From NCBI GenBank assembly GCA_022548915.1, contig JAKZES010000020.1:1-64000 (forward strand): DNA of 64,000 nucleotides, written 5' to 3'. Shown here piece after piece: positions 11,848 to 20,991 of the stretch. Position 1 is the first letter of the stretch, and each line of letters starts with the position of its first letter. Under the pieces are notes generated by a model, which was not told the DNA's origin, did no database searches, and was given only the letters and a program-made list of their open reading frames with translations. A program made the position numbers and the translations under genes. This DNA comes from Verrucomicrobiaceae bacterium E54 (GTDB lineage Bacteria > Verrucomicrobiota > Verrucomicrobiia > Verrucomicrobiales > Akkermansiaceae).

Positions 11848-11900
11848 ATCCGGATCAAGATAGCCGTCACGTCCCCGGGCCGTATGACTCCCCCCACACC

Positions 11901-13574
11901 ATGTCCATGACACCCCTCATCCGCCGACTCACCCCGATCGCCGCCTCCCTCTCCCTCGCGCTGCCGGGGCTGGCCGCCGACGCCCTGGATCTTCCAAGTT
12001 TTTTCAGCAACGGCATGGTGCTGCAGCGGGACCAGCCCCTGAAAATCTGGGGCTGGGGTCCCAAGGACTCCGAGGTTTCCGTCACCTTCGCCGGGCAGTC
12101 AGTCACCACCCGCATCGCGGACGATCGCTGGGATGTCGTCCTCGATCCTCTGCCCGCGAACGCCACCGGCCAGGTCCTCGTCGTGGCCTCCGGATCCACG
12201 AGGGTGAAAATCGAAGACGTGCTCATCGGCGACGTCTGGCTCTGCGGCGGCCAGAGCAACATGGAATGGCGGCTCCGCAGCAGCCGCGATGCCGACCTCG
12301 AGCTCCCCGCCGCCGACTACCCGGGCCTCCGCTACTTCCGCATCGAACCCGAGGGCGTCCCCGAGCCCCGCACCGACATTCCGGTGAGCGATACCGCCGG
12401 GATCTGGCAGGCCTGCACGCCGGAAACCGCCGGCGACTGCTCAGGGGTGGCGTACTACTTCGGCCGCCGCCTGCACCGGAACCTCGGCGTCCCCGTCGGA
12501 CTGATCAACGCCGCGTGGGGCGGAACGATGGCCCAGCACTGGGTGACCCGGGAGACCCTCGACACGCTGCCGACCATGAAACCCTTCATCGAGGAATACG
12601 AACAGAAGCGCGCCGACTGGATCGAGGGCGGTGGCATCGAGGGAGCGAAGAAGCGCTACGAAGCCGATCTCGCCGCATGGGAACAAGCTGCCGCCAAGGC
12701 CAAGGCTGCAGGCGAGAAGGCTCCAGGAAAGCCCAACTTCAAGAACTACGGTGACCCGGCGACGGGCCGCATCCCCGCGGGCCCGCTCAACGCGATGATC
12801 ATGCCGCTGGCCGGTCTCCCGATCCGCGGCGCGCTCTTCTATCAGGGCGAGAACAACTCCTTCGGGGAAACCTGGGTCCCCTTCCAGGAGACCTTCCCGG
12901 CGGTGATCGCCGACTGGCGGCGGCTTTTCGGGGATGACGATCTGCCCTTCGGCATCATCCAGATCGCCGGATGGAGCACCCGCCGGTCGATGACCTACGA
13001 CATGAACCACCACACCAACGTGGTCCGGGAGATCCAGTTCAACACCTGGCGGAGCACTCCGAACACCGGGTTGGTCGTCAGCTTCGACGCCAACAGCGAC
13101 GCCAACATCCACCCGCGCCGCAAGATGCCGGTCGGCGAGCGCTCCGCCCGCTGGGCGCTGTCGCAGGTCTACGGCGCCAAGGACGCGACCAATCCGAAGC
13201 TGCCGCTCGACTGGCATGGCCCGGTTTATCGGGCCATGGAGAAGGGCGACGGACGGATCAAGGTCGTGTTCGAGAAGGACGGCGCGCAGGGCCTGCGTCT
13301 CGACAAGGCCGACGTGCGCGGCTTCCACATCGCCGGAGCCGACCGGGAGTTTCATCACGCCGAGGCCCGGGTGGTCGACGCCAATGGCGACAATCCATCC
13401 GTCGAGGTCTGGTCCGCGGACGTCACCGAGCCGGTGGCCGTTCGCTACGCGGTTTCGAACCTGCCGATAGGCTCCCTGATGAACAGCCGTGAACTTCCCG
13501 CCTTTCCCTTCCGGACCGACGATTGGCCGATCAAACCGCACCACGGCGAAGCCGTCTATCAGGTAACAAGATAG
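11901..13574 (+). CDS. Sialate O-acetylesterase (SGNH hydrolase)
   Basis: A 557-aa secreted esterase. Signal peptide residues 1-25 (MSMTPLIRRLTPIAASLSLA..GLAADA). The sialate O-acetylesterase SGNH domain has the nucleophile Ser119 in LCGGQSNMEW, block II near LINAAWGGTMAQHW, and GALFYQGENNS. It removes O-acetyl groups from sialic acids or, in polysaccharide degraders, from acetylated sugars. It sits between a cyclophilin and a glycosidase/sulfatase pair, which points to work on decorated host or algal glycans. Confidence 0.92.
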   Translation: MSMTPLIRRLTPIAASLSLALPGLAADALDLPSFFSNGMVLQRDQPLKIWGWGPKDSEVSVTFAGQSVTTRIADDRWDVVLDPLPANATGQVLVVASGSTRVKIEDVLIGDVWLCGGQSNMEWRLRSSRDADLELPAADYPGLRYFRIEPEGVPEPRTDIPVSDTAGIWQACTPETAGDCSGVAYYFGRRLHRNLGVPVGLINAAWGGTMAQHWVTRETLDTLPTMKPFIEEYEQKRADWIEGGGIEGAKKRYEADLAAWEQAAAKAKAAGEKAPGKPNFKNYGDPATGRIPAGPLNAMIMPLAGLPIRGALFYQGENNSFGETWVPFQETFPAVIADWRRLFGDDDLPFGIIQIAGWSTRRSMTYDMNHHTNVVREIQFNTWRSTPNTGLVVSFDANSDANIHPRRKMPVGERSARWALSQVYGAKDATNPKLPLDWHGPVYRAMEKGDGRIKVVFEKDGAQGLRLDKADVRGFHIAGADREFHHAEARVVDANGDNPSVEVWSADVTEPVAVRYAVSNLPIGSLMNSRELPAFPFRTDDWPIKPHHGEAVYQVTR

Positions 13575-13599
13575 CTGCAGGCGCCCTCGCTGCCGTCCA

Positions 13600-15198
13600 T
13601 CACGGAAGTTTGCCGGTCGTCCTTGTCAGCCGCTCGGACCTGGCGATCTCCTTGCCGTCGGCGAGCACGACCAGGCCCTTGCCCCGGCCGTATTTCCCGC
13701 CGGCCTTGTCCCAGATGATGGTGAGCAAGTGCCCGTGGTAGGGCACCCGGTCGAGGCAGAAGGAGTCCCAGGTGCCCTCGGGAAGAAGCGGGTTCACGAC
13801 GACGATGTCGTCCGCGCGCGGCCGCAATCCGACCAGGCCGGTGATGATCAGGTCGTTGTAGGTCGAGTGATTGTAGTCCTTGCCGCGCTCCTTGCCACCC
13901 TTGCCCTTGTCCCACGTTCCATTCTTCCATGATTCCAGCCGGGTGCGCGAGATCCAGTCGCCGGTGAAGGGGTTGAGGTTCTCGTCGATCCACGGAACCA
14001 CCTTCCCATCCTCGCGGGTACGCAGATGGGACCGCGTGTAGATGCCGAGGGCCTCGAAGTAGTCCCGCCGATCGATGACGTCCTGCTCGTAGTTGTTGAG
14101 CACATTGGCCATCGCCGTGAGCACGCTGCAGGTCGCCAGCGGCCAACTCGGTCCGTTCCACTGGCATTCGTGACCCTCATAGGAAATCACGAACTCCGGA
14201 TGCCTTTGCTCGGCGAAAGTCGGCCCGTAGGGAGCGTGGAACCCCCGGGGATCCATCAACTGCTTCCACCCGGCTTCGTAGCCCGGGTCCGGCAGATTGA
14301 AATACCACGGGGTGTAGCCGTAGAGTTCCCTGACGCCGCCCAGCGGCGCTCCCTCCTTCGGCAGAATCTTGAAGAACCGGGCATCCTCGTCCCACAGCTT
14401 CTCCTGGACCAGACGCTTGATGGTGGCCGCCTTCTCCTCGAAGCGCGCGGCCTGCTCGCCCTCGCCCGCCATGCGTGAAATGGCCGCGATGGCCCTGGCG
14501 TCGCCATACATGAAACTGTTGAGCGTCGGGCGGTAGCCGTGCCCGCCGATGGACATCTCTCCCCCGTCCCGGTCGTCGATCGTGTAGAACATCCCGTTCT
14601 CGTGCCGCCCGATGCGATGGGCGCCCCAATCCCAGCCGGCCTCCCAGGCTTCGTAGTTCTCCACCAGGTCGGGCAGCAGGTCGACGAGCAACTCCCGGTT
14701 CGGCGTCGCGAGGTGGCGCGCATGATAGGCATCCGCGATCCAGAAGCTGTACTGCCGCGGCTTGCCCCCCTTGCGCAACCAGAAGACCGCGTAGTCATCG
14801 AGATACTCCGGATTGCGCAGCCAGCGCCCTTCATAGAAATGGTGGGCCGCCGGACAGTTGATGGTGTTGTGTTTCCGCGACCAGCTGACCTTCGGAAGGA
14901 ACTCGGTGATCACGTAGCCGTCGGGCGTGGACTTCACGTGCTTGCGGTAGGTCCACCACCGGAAGTAGAAGGTCCGCTCGAAGTGCTTGTCCGGGCACTC
15001 GAAGAGCGGGATGTTGTCCTTGAGAAAGGCGAGGGCCTCCTTGTTGGGGATGTTCGCATACATCTCCTCGTCGTCGGCATTGAAGCGGGCGACGTACGTT
15101 TCGAGGGCATCCGTGGTCAAAGTGTCGTCCGCAACCGCGGCACCCATCCCCGCAAGCGTCCCCAGCAGCATCGCCCTCATCGTCGCCGGTTTCATCAT
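13600..15198 (-). CDS. Secreted MGH1-like glycoside hydrolase
   Basis: A 532-aa protein with two ATG starts in tandem (15198/15195) and a signal peptide (MLLGTLAGMGAAVAD). The mature part is an (alpha/alpha)6 barrel of the trehalase/MGH1-like superfamily: FYFRWWTYRKHVK, GWDWGAHRIGRHENG, NSFMYGDARAIAAI, YEGHECQWNGPSWPLATC and NHSTYNDLIITGLVGLRP are typical. The substrate is not known. It is the periplasmic counterpart to the cytosolic enzyme at 914 and is divergent from the sulfatase, sharing the upstream region with it. Confidence 0.8.
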   Translation of the reverse strand: MMKPATMRAMLLGTLAGMGAAVADDTLTTDALETYVARFNADDEEMYANIPNKEALAFLKDNIPLFECPDKHFERTFYFRWWTYRKHVKSTPDGYVITEFLPKVSWSRKHNTINCPAAHHFYEGRWLRNPEYLDDYAVFWLRKGGKPRQYSFWIADAYHARHLATPNRELLVDLLPDLVENYEAWEAGWDWGAHRIGRHENGMFYTIDDRDGGEMSIGGHGYRPTLNSFMYGDARAIAAISRMAGEGEQAARFEEKAATIKRLVQEKLWDEDARFFKILPKEGAPLGGVRELYGYTPWYFNLPDPGYEAGWKQLMDPRGFHAPYGPTFAEQRHPEFVISYEGHECQWNGPSWPLATCSVLTAMANVLNNYEQDVIDRRDYFEALGIYTRSHLRTREDGKVVPWIDENLNPFTGDWISRTRLESWKNGTWDKGKGGKERGKDYNHSTYNDLIITGLVGLRPRADDIVVVNPLLPEGTWDSFCLDRVPYHGHLLTIIWDKAGGKYGRGKGLVVLADGKEIARSERLTRTTGKLP

Positions 15199-15260
15199 CT
15201 CAATCCCTACCCTCCTACCGCCCCGAAGCTTTCGCCGGCGACCCAGGAGATTCAGAAACC

Positions 15261-15303
15261 AAATTCGTGTCCTTTCGCGTCCATTCGTGGTTCCTTTCTC
15301 CGC
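15261..15303. repeat. Decamer-type tandem repeat abutting the sulfatase start
   Basis: Two 10-nt units (ATTCGTGTCC, TTTCGCGTCC) and a longer variant (ATTCGTGGTTCC) lie head to tail and end a few bases before the sulfatase ATG at 15304. They occupy the position where a ribosome-binding site would be expected. Confidence 0.6.
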
Positions 15304-17094
15304 ATGAAACCCGTCCTTGGCCTTGCCCTAGCCCTCACCTGCCTCAGCCTGGACGCCGCCGAAAAGCCCAACATCGTGCTCATCATCACCGACGACCAGG
15401 GCTACGGCGACCTCGGATGCACCGGCAACCCGGTCATCAAGACCCCGCACATGGACGCGCTTGCGGCGGAGTCCTCGACGCTCGACGACTACCATGTCGC
15501 TCCCACCTGCTCACCGACAAGAGCCGCGCTGCTGACCGGCCACTGGACCAACCGCACGGGTGTCTGGCACACCATCATGGGCCGCTCGATGCTGCGGGCC
15601 GACGAGATCACCCTCGGGCAGCTCCTGAAGGACAACGGCTACGAAACCGGCATGTTCGGCAAGTGGCACCTGGGCGACAACTACCCCTACCGCCCCGAAG
15701 ACCGGGGCTTCACCGAGGTCTACCGGCACGGCGGCGGCGGTGTCGGCCAGACCCCCGACTACTGGGACAATTCCTATTTCGACGGCCACTACTTCCACAA
15801 CGGCGAAGCCGTCCCCGCCAAGGGCTTCTGCACCGATGTCTTCTTCGAGGCCGGCCACGCCTTCATCCGCAAGTGCGTGGCCGCGAAGAAGCCCTTCTTT
15901 GCCTACATCGCCACCAATGCCCCCCACGGGCCGCTCCACTGCCCGCAGAAATACATGGACCTCTACAAGGACCAACCGGCGGGCATCGCCGCCTTTTTCG
16001 GGATGATCACGAACATCGATGAAAACCTCGGGAAGACCCGGAGCCTCCTCCGGGAACTTGGCGTGGCGGACAACACGATCTTCATCTTCACCACCGACAA
16101 CGGCACGGCCGGCGGCGCCAAGGTCTTCAACGCGGGCATGCGCGGGGCCAAGGGCTCCGAATACGATGGCGGCCACCGGGTCCCCTTCTTCCTTCACTGG
16201 CCGGCCGGAGGCATGGATCGGAAGAACCCCGTGAAGGAGATCGCCCACGCCGTCGACATCGTCCCCACCCTGCTGGACCTCACCGGATCCTCGAAGCCCG
16301 ACGACCTGAAGTTCGATGGCGTGTCCCTGCGGGCCCTGCTCGATCCCATGACCGACGTTGACTGGGCCGACCGGATGCTCGTCACCGATTCCCAGCGTGT
16401 CGTGGACCCCATTAAGTGGCGCAAGTCGGCGGTGATGAGCCGCCGCTGGCGCCTCGTGAATGGAGAGGAACTTTACGAGATCGAGGCCGACCCGGGCCAG
16501 AAGACCGACGTCGCCGACCAGCACCCCGACCAGGTCGCCCGGATGCGCGCGTTCTACGAAAAGTGGTGGGCGGAACTGGAGCCGACCTTTTCCAGGACCA
16601 CCGAGCTTCACCTCGGCCAACCCGGCCACGAAACCGTCACCCTGACCTGCCACGATTGGATCGGAAAGAACCCGCCGCCGTGGAACCAGGGCCAGATCCG
16701 ACGTGCCGGAAACCTGCTTCAGGAGGATTCCCCGACACTTCGTCACGAAAGCCACTGGGCGGTGAAGGTGGTCACGGCCGGCACCTACGAGATCACCGTT
16801 TCGCGCTGGCCGCAGGAGGCCGGCCACCCCATCACGGCCCCGCTGCCCCCGGGCGGAAATGTCCCCGGTGCCTCAAAAGCCTACCGCTCCCACCCGGGAG
16901 TCGCCGTTCCGGCGGTCGAGGCCGTCCTCCGCCTCGACGGCCGGGATCTCGCCCGCAAGCCCGTCTCCGGCGACGACACCGCGATCACCTTCACCACCGA
17001 GCTTCCGGCCGGCTCCCACCGGCTGGCCCCGGTCTTCCTCACCCGGAAGGGCGGCGAAGTGGGTGCCTTCTACGCCGTGGTGTCGAAAAAGTAG
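15304..17094 (+). CDS. Secreted arylsulfatase (type I sulfatase)
   Basis: A 596-aa protein. Signal peptide residues 1-19 (MKPVLGLALALTCLSLDAA). The N-terminal metal motif NIVLIITDDQGYGDLGC is followed by the formylglycine signature CSPTRAALLTG with Cys69 as the modified residue, then GKWHLGD and FIFTTDNGTAGG. The last 150 residues are a sulfatase C-terminal extension. It needs an anaerobic or aerobic maturase encoded elsewhere. With the adjacent glycosidase and the esterase it forms a desulfation and deacetylation set. Its stop codon lies inside a tRNA-like repeat. Confidence 0.93.
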   Translation: MKPVLGLALALTCLSLDAAEKPNIVLIITDDQGYGDLGCTGNPVIKTPHMDALAAESSTLDDYHVAPTCSPTRAALLTGHWTNRTGVWHTIMGRSMLRADEITLGQLLKDNGYETGMFGKWHLGDNYPYRPEDRGFTEVYRHGGGGVGQTPDYWDNSYFDGHYFHNGEAVPAKGFCTDVFFEAGHAFIRKCVAAKKPFFAYIATNAPHGPLHCPQKYMDLYKDQPAGIAAFFGMITNIDENLGKTRSLLRELGVADNTIFIFTTDNGTAGGAKVFNAGMRGAKGSEYDGGHRVPFFLHWPAGGMDRKNPVKEIAHAVDIVPTLLDLTGSSKPDDLKFDGVSLRALLDPMTDVDWADRMLVTDSQRVVDPIKWRKSAVMSRRWRLVNGEELYEIEADPGQKTDVADQHPDQVARMRAFYEKWWAELEPTFSRTTELHLGQPGHETVTLTCHDWIGKNPPPWNQGQIRRAGNLLQEDSPTLRHESHWAVKVVTAGTYEITVSRWPQEAGHPITAPLPPGGNVPGASKAYRSHPGVAVPAVEAVLRLDGRDLARKPVSGDDTAITFTTELPAGSHRLAPVFLTRKGGEVGAFYAVVSKK

Positions 17095-17158
17095 GCCCGG
17101 CCGGATTCGAACCGGCGACCAACCCCGACAGCGTCGGGGCTGCTCCAACCGCTTCAAG
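17092..17158 (-). pseudogene. Degenerate tRNA-like copy next to tRNA-Ile
   Basis: On the minus strand this resembles the adjacent tRNA-Ile from D-arm to 3' end: GGTTGGAGCAG and GGTTCGAATCC with compensated T-stem changes. The anticodon arm is replaced by CCCCGAC-GCT-GTCGGGG and the D stem does not pair. Its 3' end overlaps the sulfatase stop codon. It is probably a decayed duplicate or the scar of an old tRNA-directed insertion, not a working tRNA. Confidence 0.65.
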
Positions 17159-17232
<74 letters not shown>

Positions 17233-17387
17233 AGGTGGCGGGAGTTGCGACACCGAAAAGGTTGGGACGCCCCTTGAAGCGGAGCAAGACTTTCCGCCTC
17301 GCGGCCAAGAGCCGAGCCTGTCGGGCTGGCTCCCCCAACCGAACCGCAGCCCATGCCAGAGGCGGCCGGCCAGATCCGCGGCCCGAT

Positions 17388-17612
17388 TCAGGCGGCGATT
17401 TCGTAGTGCTCGGCAATCTGCTGGAAGATCCGGTCGCGACGCTCGCGGGCCTGTTCGACGTCGCGGGTTTTCAGCGAGAAACGAAGGCGCTCAGCCGTGG
17501 CGTCGGGCTTGTGAACGGTCAGGTGGCACCACCACACTCCACGGTTGTTCCAAAGGTGGTGGTTGGGGTTGTCGTGATTGACCCGCAGGGCGAGCTTGGG
17601 TTTGCGTTTCAT
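17388..17612 (-). CDS. Small basic protein resembling an integrase N-terminal arm domain
   Basis: A 74-aa protein starting MKRKPKLALRVNHDNPNHHL. The end, RLRFSLKTRDVEQARERRDR, is the pattern seen in the arm-binding N-terminus of tyrosine recombinases (strand, then ARxxRD helix). There is no catalytic domain, so this is either a stand-alone small protein or a fragment of an old integrase near the tRNA-Ile gene. Confidence 0.55.
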   Translation of the reverse strand: MKRKPKLALRVNHDNPNHHLWNNRGVWWCHLTVHKPDATAERLRFSLKTRDVEQARERRDRIFQQIAEHYEIAA

Positions 17613-17783
17613 GCTGGCTGTAGAGGTAACGAAACCGCCCCAGACTCCTCCAGTTCGCTGAAACCGAATGCCTTTCGACGCTAACGTCGGTCGAATTCCA
17701 GCGGATCGACGTGATCAGGCAAGCCTTTTTGCCTGGATGCCATTCCAATGCCGGATTTGAGCAAAATGTGCTCAATTGCCGGC

Positions 17784-19253
17784 TCAACCGACCCGCAATG
17801 CATCCTCGAATCTCTGATGCAGTTCCCTCGGATCCTCCTCACCGACCGAGACCCGGATCAGATGCCGCGGCACGCCGCAACCTTCGGCCCAATCCAGCTC
17901 CCGGTAGTGCGCCAGCAGCGTGTAGGGACAAGCCAGGGTGAACCGGGTGCCGAAACTCGGCCCCTTGGTGACCTCGAGCGCATCAAAGACGCGCGGTGCC
18001 CGCCGCGCGGACTTGAGCGCGAAGGAAAGAAGAGCCCCGTAACCGCCGTCGGGATGGCGGATGCGGTCGTAGCGCTCGGTGGTGGTCCGGGACGGATGCC
18101 ACACCTCGGCCACCGCCGGATGGGATGCCAGCAGCGCCGCCAGGTCGCGGGCGCTGTCGTTGGCACCCTTCAGCCTCGCCGGGTAGCCCTTCATGTTGGC
18201 CAGCAGCGCCTGGACGTCGCCAAGGTAAAGCGGCCCGGTCTCGGTGCTCTCCCGGTCGAGCGATGCGATCAGGTCGTCGGCAAACTCCGAGTCCTCGCGG
18301 ACCACCACGCCGCCCCCCATCACGTCGCCCACTCCCGAAAGCCACTTCGTCAGGCTGAAGGTCACGGCGTCGGCCAGCGGCAGGACCCGGACATTGTGGG
18401 GGCCGACGGCGGAGTCGTCGACGATGAGAGGCGTCCCGCCCTCGCGACAGGCGACGGAGACCCGCTCCAGATCCACACAGCGCAGCAGCGGATTGGTCGG
18501 CACCTCGGTGAAAACCGCGGCGAACTCGCCGCGGACGATGCGCTGCAGCGCTTCTTCGAACGACTCCCCTTCCGTCTCGTTGAGAAAAACAACTCCGTTC
18601 CCGAAGCGTTCCTGGAGCTTGAGCGAGTCGACGTACGGAAATTCGAGCTGCAGCGTGCGACGGCCCTCGGCGACGCCCGGCAGGGATCGCAGCAAGGCGG
18701 TGATCGCCGCCATGCCGTTGCCGAACACCGAGACCTGCTCGCTGCCCGTTCCGTAGATCTTCGCCAGGCGGCGCTTCAAGAGTCCGAGCTTGGAGCCGGT
18801 CCGGAGCCCGCCGTTCAGCCAATCCTCGGCCATCCGGCTGCTGATGATTTCCCCGGTGAACCGCTGGTATTCCCACGCCACGGTCGCCGCGGCCTGCGGG
18901 ACGATGACCGCCTGAAAGCCATCGAACCCCGAGGATCGCACCGCCAGCTTCGAACGCCGCTCGATCCAGCGCTGCGCCCGCTGGGCGGCGCTCTTGGTCG
19001 GGAACAGGTAGGCCGTCTCCCCGTCGCCGCAAAGCTCCTCCGCCGCGCGCAGCGTCACGCGTTCGACGATCGGATTGCGAATGAACCGCGGGTAGCCCGC
19101 CTTGAGCCGGCGCAGGATCTTCTGCCGGCCTTCCTCGTAGCCGACGACGGAGGACCAGGTCGGCAGGCAGACCGAACATGCATGCGGCGAATCCGGCAAG
19201 GGGACGCCAAGGTCCTCCTCGCTGAACGCAGGCTGCCGGATGAAGTCGCGCAT
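17784..19253 (-). CDS. PLP-dependent Cys/Met metabolism enzyme (cystathionine gamma-synthase-like)
   Basis: A 489-aa fold-type I aminotransferase-like enzyme. The C-terminal two thirds carry the family features: VSVFGNGMAAITALLRS, FTEVPTNPLLRCVDLE, LIVDDSAVGPHN and the PLP-lysine segment AVTFSLTKWLSGVGDVMGG. It is about 100 residues longer than usual because of an N-terminal extension that includes GDGETAYLFPTKSAAQRA. It is likely to act in transsulfuration or a related gamma-replacement reaction, but the substrate is unclear. Start 19253 gives MRDFIRQPAFSEEDLGVPLPD. Confidence 0.78.
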   Translation of the reverse strand: MRDFIRQPAFSEEDLGVPLPDSPHACSVCLPTWSSVVGYEEGRQKILRRLKAGYPRFIRNPIVERVTLRAAEELCGDGETAYLFPTKSAAQRAQRWIERRSKLAVRSSGFDGFQAVIVPQAAATVAWEYQRFTGEIISSRMAEDWLNGGLRTGSKLGLLKRRLAKIYGTGSEQVSVFGNGMAAITALLRSLPGVAEGRRTLQLEFPYVDSLKLQERFGNGVVFLNETEGESFEEALQRIVRGEFAAVFTEVPTNPLLRCVDLERVSVACREGGTPLIVDDSAVGPHNVRVLPLADAVTFSLTKWLSGVGDVMGGGVVVREDSEFADDLIASLDRESTETGPLYLGDVQALLANMKGYPARLKGANDSARDLAALLASHPAVAEVWHPSRTTTERYDRIRHPDGGYGALLSFALKSARRAPRVFDALEVTKGPSFGTRFTLACPYTLLAHYRELDWAEGCGVPRHLIRVSVGEEDPRELHQRFEDALRVG

Positions 19254-19338
19254 GCGCCCCCTGCTTGGAACCAATCGCCCTTCCCACGCAAGCCGATTCG
19301 ATTCGCCCCCCCCTTTCCTGTGGCCGGACCTTCCCCTT

Positions 19339-19361
19339 ACCGCACGGACCGAAGGTGCGGT
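19339..19361. repeat. Inverted repeat upstream of the subtilase gene
   Basis: ACCGCAC (19339-19345) pairs with GTGCGGT (19355-19361) across a 9-nt loop and is followed by GAATTTTTCG. It lies 47 nt before the subtilase start in a divergent intergenic region, so it may be an operator, an attenuator or another intergenic palindrome. Confidence 0.4.
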
Positions 19362-19407
19362 GAATTTTTCGCTACCATCCACCGGGTCCGGGGTTTCTAT
19401 TCCCGCG

Positions 19408-20991
19408 ATGCGGCATTGGAAATCGATCGGCCTGATTCTCCTGGTGACGGCTGCCGGACTCATTCTCGGCAGTCATCTGGGAAATCAGGCGGGCAAGACC
19501 CCGGAGCCAAAGACCGGGGAAGCGGCTCCTGCCCGGCAGGCGCGGTCCATCGACGATCCGGCTCCGCTCCCTCCGAGGTCGGGCGAACGGGAGTCCGGCC
19601 CGGACCGGACACGCGGCACCGATGCGCCCCCCGGAGCGCTCTACGGCGAACGCACGGTCACCTTCTCGAGTGCCGAGGCGATGCGCCGCTTCCTGGCCTC
19701 GCTCGACGGCACGGGCATCTCGGTGATTGGATCGATCGACGCGCTCAACACCCTGCGCCTGCGGCTGGACGATCCCGGCGCCCTCGCCGGCCTGCTCGAT
19801 GAATCCGACGAGATCGGCTACATCTTTCCCGCCGAGATCCCCGGGCAGGGCAGCATCCAGCCCGGCGCGGTGGCCTTCGGGGAGACCTACCTGAGATGGC
19901 TCGGTGCCGACGGCGACCGGACCGCCTGGGGCAAGGGCGTGGTGGTGGCCGTCCTCGACACCGGGGTGGTGAGCGGTTCCGCATTCGGCCAGGCGGTTTC
20001 CAGCATGAACCTCGTCGAGTTGCCCACCGACGGCTCGACCATCAACGGGCATGGCACCGCCGTTGCGTCGCTGATCGCCGGCAAGGACGGCCTGGCCCCC
20101 GACGCCCGGGTGCTCGACTACCGGATCGCCCGCGACGACGGCACCTCGGACACTTTCCTGATCGCCCAGGCGGTGCTCGCCGCGACCGATGGCGGCGCCG
20201 ACATCATCAACATCTCGCTCGGCTCCAGCGGACGCAGCGTTCTTCTCGAGCAGGCGATTCGCTATGCCAACGAGGCCGGGGTCCTCGTCGTGGCTTCCGC
20301 GGGGAACAACGGCGCCCCCTCCCTTTCCTACCCGGCGGCCTACGACAACGTCATCGGTGTCGGGGCCGTGGATGGCCTGGGCGAGCATCTCGATTTTTCC
20401 AATTCCGGCAATCCCTCCATCACCGCACCCGGACTGGCGCTCACCACCGCGGGAGCCGATGGCAGGTCGGTGAGCTTCAGCGGCACTTCCGCAAGCTCGC
20501 CGGTGGTCGTGGGAGCCATCGCCGCGACGATGACCCAGGAAGGACTCAATGCCTGGAACGCGTGGAGCCTGATCGAGCAGACGGCCAACGAAGCCGGGGC
20601 TCCGGGCTACGATCCCGCCTACGGTGCCGGCATCCTGAACGTCGGGAGGGCACTGAACCATGACATCGCGGGCATCAACGACATCGCCATCGCCGCCAAT
20701 CACGTCACCCTCAACGAAGCGGGCAATCCCATCGTGCAGGTGACCGTGGAAAACCGCGGCACGGCCCGGGTGATCAATGCGCCGGTTTCCGTGACCACCC
20801 AGATGGGAGAGAGCCAGCTCAACGTGACCTCGCTCGCCCCGGGAGCGACCCAGACCTTCGATCTTCCGCTCGGATCCCTCGAGTCCGGCGCGCGGATCGA
20901 GTCGAGCGTCGAGCTTTCCGGTGGCGGAACCGACCAGAATCCGGCAAACAACCGCCGAGTTGATGTTGTTGCGCCCCAGGAGTCTCCTTAG
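19408..20991 (+). CDS. Membrane-anchored or secreted subtilisin-family serine protease (S8)
   Basis: A 527-aa protein with an N-terminal hydrophobic segment (IGLILLVTAAGLILG, residues about 6-20). The S8 catalytic triad is visible: Asp184 in VVAVLDTGV, His215 in NGHGTAVASL and Ser361 in SFSGTSASSPVV. The last 110 residues form a CARDB-like beta domain (VTVENRGTARVINAPVSV). A pro-region of about 150 residues precedes the catalytic domain. It overlaps the next gene by 29 nt, so both products probably act together outside the cytoplasm. Confidence 0.9.
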   Translation: MRHWKSIGLILLVTAAGLILGSHLGNQAGKTPEPKTGEAAPARQARSIDDPAPLPPRSGERESGPDRTRGTDAPPGALYGERTVTFSSAEAMRRFLASLDGTGISVIGSIDALNTLRLRLDDPGALAGLLDESDEIGYIFPAEIPGQGSIQPGAVAFGETYLRWLGADGDRTAWGKGVVVAVLDTGVVSGSAFGQAVSSMNLVELPTDGSTINGHGTAVASLIAGKDGLAPDARVLDYRIARDDGTSDTFLIAQAVLAATDGGADIINISLGSSGRSVLLEQAIRYANEAGVLVVASAGNNGAPSLSYPAAYDNVIGVGAVDGLGEHLDFSNSGNPSITAPGLALTTAGADGRSVSFSGTSASSPVVVGAIAATMTQEGLNAWNAWSLIEQTANEAGAPGYDPAYGAGILNVGRALNHDIAGINDIAIAANHVTLNEAGNPIVQVTVENRGTARVINAPVSVTTQMGESQLNVTSLAPGATQTFDLPLGSLESGARIESSVELSGGGTDQNPANNRRVDVVAPQESP

